This document shows, in pieces, positions 61,590 to 64,000 of a stretch of 64,000 nucleotides of DNA. The stretch's first letter is position 1. The number at the start of each line of letters is the position of its first letter. The notes beneath the pieces are model-generated. The model was not told where the DNA came from. It made no database searches and saw nothing but the letters and a program-made list of their open reading frames with translations. This stretch comes from Pisaster brevispinus (Eukaryota; Echinodermata; Asteroidea; Forcipulatida; Asteriidae). Both the position numbers and the translations under genes were made by a program. The stretch covers positions 400,668-464,667 of the forward strand of contig JAMKCF010000073.1 of NCBI GenBank assembly GCA_023634235.1, given 5' to 3'.

Positions 61590-61775
61590 GTGTGTTGCAA
61601 ATAGACTAGCCCGAAGGGCATAGACTGACGCGTATGTTGAATTTGATGCTGATAAAGAAACTGGCTCACAGAGCATAGACTGATACGTGTGTTGAAAACC
61701 AGGCTGTCAAAAAGAATGGCTTACAGAGCGTAGACTGATACGTGTTTTGAAAATGAGGCTGTCAAAAAGAATGGC
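61590..61775. repeat. 56-bp minisatellite upstream of G7
   Basis: Three to four units of the family also at 10925 and 51966 (TAGACTGATACGTGTGTTGA). It ends eight bases before the promoter box. Confidence 0.85.
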
Positions 61776-61783
61776 TTTAAATA

Positions 61784-61791
61784 GAGGAAGT
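61784..61791 (+). promoter_or_regulatory. PU.1/ETS-type box upstream of G7
   Basis: GAGGAAGT in ATAGAGGAAGTCATGCCCGT, the same context as the first G1 box (12578). The second position has GAGGAAAC (about 61811), a one-to-two-base departure from the core. 223 bp before the ATG. Confidence 0.55.
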
Positions 61792-62013
61792 CATGCCCGT
61801 CTTGGTTCAAGAGGAAACTAACATAACCAGACACACATGTTATTTGCAGTGTCCCGTTAATGAGACAACATCATTATTTACAGCTCCAACACTTTGGACA
61901 TTTTGGGTAGCGGACCTCTTTGTCAAGGAAGAGCAGAGAAACTTGTATGCTAGCTTCTATCAGGACTTTACATGTATATTTCACTATACACTGTTTTCAT
62001 TCAGCGTGGAAAG

Positions 62014-63879
62014 ATGTATCCAGTTGTTTTAGTTGTGCTTGTAATGTGTCATAGATGCAGAGCATGTGTCATCACGGGTCACCCGGAGGATACTGTAGCC
62101 GAGGTAGGAGAGACTGCCACGCTGAGGTGTAACACTGACTTAACTATCTGTCCAGATTGGTTGTGTTTGATTCATTGGGAGCGTGAGACAAACAACAGAT
62201 TTGAAGCAATTTCTACATGTGCTGGTGTGTATCCTCATTTTCCAGACAGATACTCAGTGTCTTCTGGTCCTGACTGGTCTTTGACGATTACAGGAGTTCA
62301 GCCAAGTGATGCGAGGCGATATCGATGCAAACTTTACATATATGGAACACAATCTTGGGCTCATTCTTCCCCTGCGACCCTCATCATACCATCACTCATC
62401 GACATCAGCGTCCAGCCGCCTCTTGGTCCAATAACAACGGGAGATAATGCTACATTTCATTGCAACGTTCAGTCACGACGTGGAGCTCCACCAACCCTCA
62501 TCGTGCACTGGTTTGTGGATGAAACCGACGGCAGAAGATATCAAGATCAATCATTTTATTATTTGGATAACGACGAACACACCTTAACATTTCTCAAGAT
62601 AAGTGTAAACTACACTAACGTGTATTGTAAGGCATTCAGTGGAACTAAATCTGTGAAAAGAAGTGATAACTATCTGATACTCATTCATCCACAGAAGAAA
62701 CCGATAATATTCGCTACTCAAGTACCTGAGACTGAAGAGCCCCATCCCAACCCTGGCAGCACAAAATCCCTGAACGCGGTGTCTTCTCACTCAACAACAC
62801 CAACAAAGAGAAACATACCAGGTATGACCGTAGAGGGAGCACATCCGTCCCCATCCATCCAACCTTCTCCCAACAATCCTGATCTTAAACTCCAAGACTC
62901 ATCCTCGGTTGATAACCTCACATTCATCTTAGTAGGAGGAGTTATCACTGCTGTTTTCTTGATGCTAATCATCTTATTTCTGATTTACTGTCTCGTCTTC
63001 AAAAGACAATCCAAGGCGACTCACAACACACGTTCTGCATCTACACCTCAAGATGATGGAGGAGAAAGTGATGCAGACGGGATATCAGAAACTCAACTGA
63101 GTGGAGACATTCTGGGATCTGATCAAGAAAATGACCACACTGGCTTTTCAGAGGTGAGGTCAGTTGAGTTCCCGAGAGAAACATTTGCTATAGTAGCGGC
63201 ATCGGACTTACACCAACAGACAGAGACAAAACATGAACCAGACGATGTGGACAAACCTCTGTCCACTGAAACGGATAGATCAGTCAAGGATGGGGAGAAA
63301 CGTATTGATAAACATTACTATCCTGTGTCTATGTATGCTGTGGTAGATAACAGTCGCACCAAACGTAAGACAATTGGCGCCATTTCCACTGAGGAAGCGT
63401 CTTGTAACGTCTCCGAAGGTGGGAAGGATGGATCGAAGCTGAATCGTGGAACAGACAACGCTCAGACCTTGAGCAGTTGTTCCAAACATCAAATTCCGCC
63501 AGAACGTCAGAAATCAACCGTAGCTGTGAAGGATTTGGCTGTACCAGGACGCAATGTTGACCGTCAACCGTCCGGTCAGAAACCCCCTCGCGTCATTCCA
63601 TACCATCTCTCCAAACGTCGAGCGAACACCACGACCCAAGCGCAGGCCACACTAGAGCAGACGGCAGACCTTGGTGAGGACGGTCTCGTCAATGATGACC
63701 CAAGACAGAGGAATGTGGAGGGTCTGATCTACGCTGACTTGGATCTATCGCGAGGATCGGCAAGAATCATCCACCCTGAGGAGGAGACGGTTTATGCTGA
63801 CATTGGAAACAAGAAGACTGTGGGAAAGATGAGGGATGGAAGTACAGGCCACGCCCTTAAGACAAATGCTAACCAATGA
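62014..63879 (+). CDS. G7: intact long-tail ITIM/ITSM two-Ig receptor
   Basis: 621 residues, one exon. Signal peptide about 1-17; six-cysteine V-type Ig1 with loop ICPDWLC; Ig2 with sequons; Ser/Thr/Pro stalk; membrane helix about 304-329; cytoplasmic tail of about 292 residues, mostly polar and probably disordered. Tail motifs are Tyr441 in SMYAVV (ITIM), Tyr573 in LIYADL (ITIM, close to SIRP-type YADL motifs) and Tyr594 in TVYADI (ITSM-like). In vertebrates such motifs recruit SHP-1/SHP-2 or SAP-family SH2 proteins, so an inhibitory or switch receptor is inferred. The start at 62014 is chosen over the in-frame ATG at 61972, which lies in leader sequence that sisters do not translate. The C terminus runs 24 residues past the G6 stop (AAG here, TAG there). 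Ligand unknown. Confidence 0.9.
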   Translation: MYPVVLVVLVMCHRCRACVITGHPEDTVAEVGETATLRCNTDLTICPDWLCLIHWERETNNRFEAISTCAGVYPHFPDRYSVSSGPDWSLTITGVQPSDARRYRCKLYIYGTQSWAHSSPATLIIPSLIDISVQPPLGPITTGDNATFHCNVQSRRGAPPTLIVHWFVDETDGRRYQDQSFYYLDNDEHTLTFLKISVNYTNVYCKAFSGTKSVKRSDNYLILIHPQKKPIIFATQVPETEEPHPNPGSTKSLNAVSSHSTTPTKRNIPGMTVEGAHPSPSIQPSPNNPDLKLQDSSSVDNLTFILVGGVITAVFLMLIILFLIYCLVFKRQSKATHNTRSASTPQDDGGESDADGISETQLSGDILGSDQENDHTGFSEVRSVEFPRETFAIVAASDLHQQTETKHEPDDVDKPLSTETDRSVKDGEKRIDKHYYPVSMYAVVDNSRTKRKTIGAISTEEASCNVSEGGKDGSKLNRGTDNAQTLSSCSKHQIPPERQKSTVAVKDLAVPGRNVDRQPSGQKPPRVIPYHLSKRRANTTTQAQATLEQTADLGEDGLVNDDPRQRNVEGLIYADLDLSRGSARIIHPEEETVYADIGNKKTVGKMRDGSTGHALKTNANQ

Positions 63880-64000
63880 AACAAAATATGAGAAAGAGAT
63901 AGGGAGAAAAAAAGGTATCTCGTGTTCCTGGATACTTGTACTCGTCCTAGTACTCAATGACCCAAGTACCCGTACTCAAGTACTAGGCTTATTGTGCAAG
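63880..64000. other. 3' flank of G7, cut by window end
   Basis: After about 45 bp of long-tail flank it jumps to GGATACTTGTACTCGTCCTAG, equivalent to 55670 after G6. About 0.9 kb of the G6-type flank is therefore missing here. Confidence 0.6.

Noticed and set aside
61972..62013. Upstream in-frame ATG as the start of G7 (and the similar one at 52889 for G6)
   Set aside because: Sister genes have a stop in this leader, and starting there would place 14 to 20 polar residues before the conserved signal peptide.

Overview
The window reads as animal nuclear DNA. It is AT-rich and full of microsatellites, minisatellites, tRNA-derived SINEs, fragments of non-LTR retrotransposons and short inverted-repeat elements, and it has no bacterial or viral gene organisation. 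The repeat types and an innate-type immunoglobulin receptor family suggest a marine invertebrate deuterostome, with an echinoderm as the best guess. That is inference and I cannot prove the phylum.

The only convincing host genes are seven related copies of one immunoglobulin-superfamily receptor, all on the + strand. In order they are G1 (12816-13949, intact), G2 (21426-22542, frameshift), G3 (28304-29434, one nonsense codon), G4 (35383-35795, 3' fragment), G5 (41489-43075, tail cut by a SINE), G6 (52949-54733, one nonsense codon) and G7 (62014-63879, intact). Each complete copy encodes a signal peptide, a six-cysteine V-type Ig domain, a second C2/I-type Ig domain, a stalk, one transmembrane helix and a tyrosine-bearing cytoplasmic tail, all in a single uninterrupted exon. 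G1-G4 have a short tail with a YxxM motif and a terminal SxYxxL. G5-G7 belong to a long-tail type, with an ITIM (SMYAxV), a second ITIM (LIYADL) and an ITSM-like motif (TVYxDI). The layout resembles vertebrate paired or innate receptor clusters such as NITR, SIRP and Siglec.

An ETS/PU.1-type box (GAGGAAGT) lies about 180-245 bases before the start codon of every complete copy. A further conserved TTYATTCAG just before each ATG may be a 3' splice site of an upstream leader exon.

Between the receptors, the same non-coding blocks recur in similar order. Block B (up to about 5 kb, roughly eleven full or partial copies, no coding content seen) is followed by a tRNA-like relic and 56-bp minisatellite, then the promoter, the receptor, and a 3' flank with a MITE and a non-LTR reverse-transcriptase fragment. 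The locus therefore appears to have grown by repeated segmental duplication of a unit of about 7-11 kb. Later insertions distinguish the copies: a Mutator-like element at 8270-8790, a TIR element at 9041-10405, a fold-back element full of GATAAACA/TGTTTATC palindromes at 11708-12273, a tRNA-Leu SINE at 43070-43439, and tetranucleotide arrays of about 0.8 kb (CAAA) and 1.6 kb (CAAA/CAAG).
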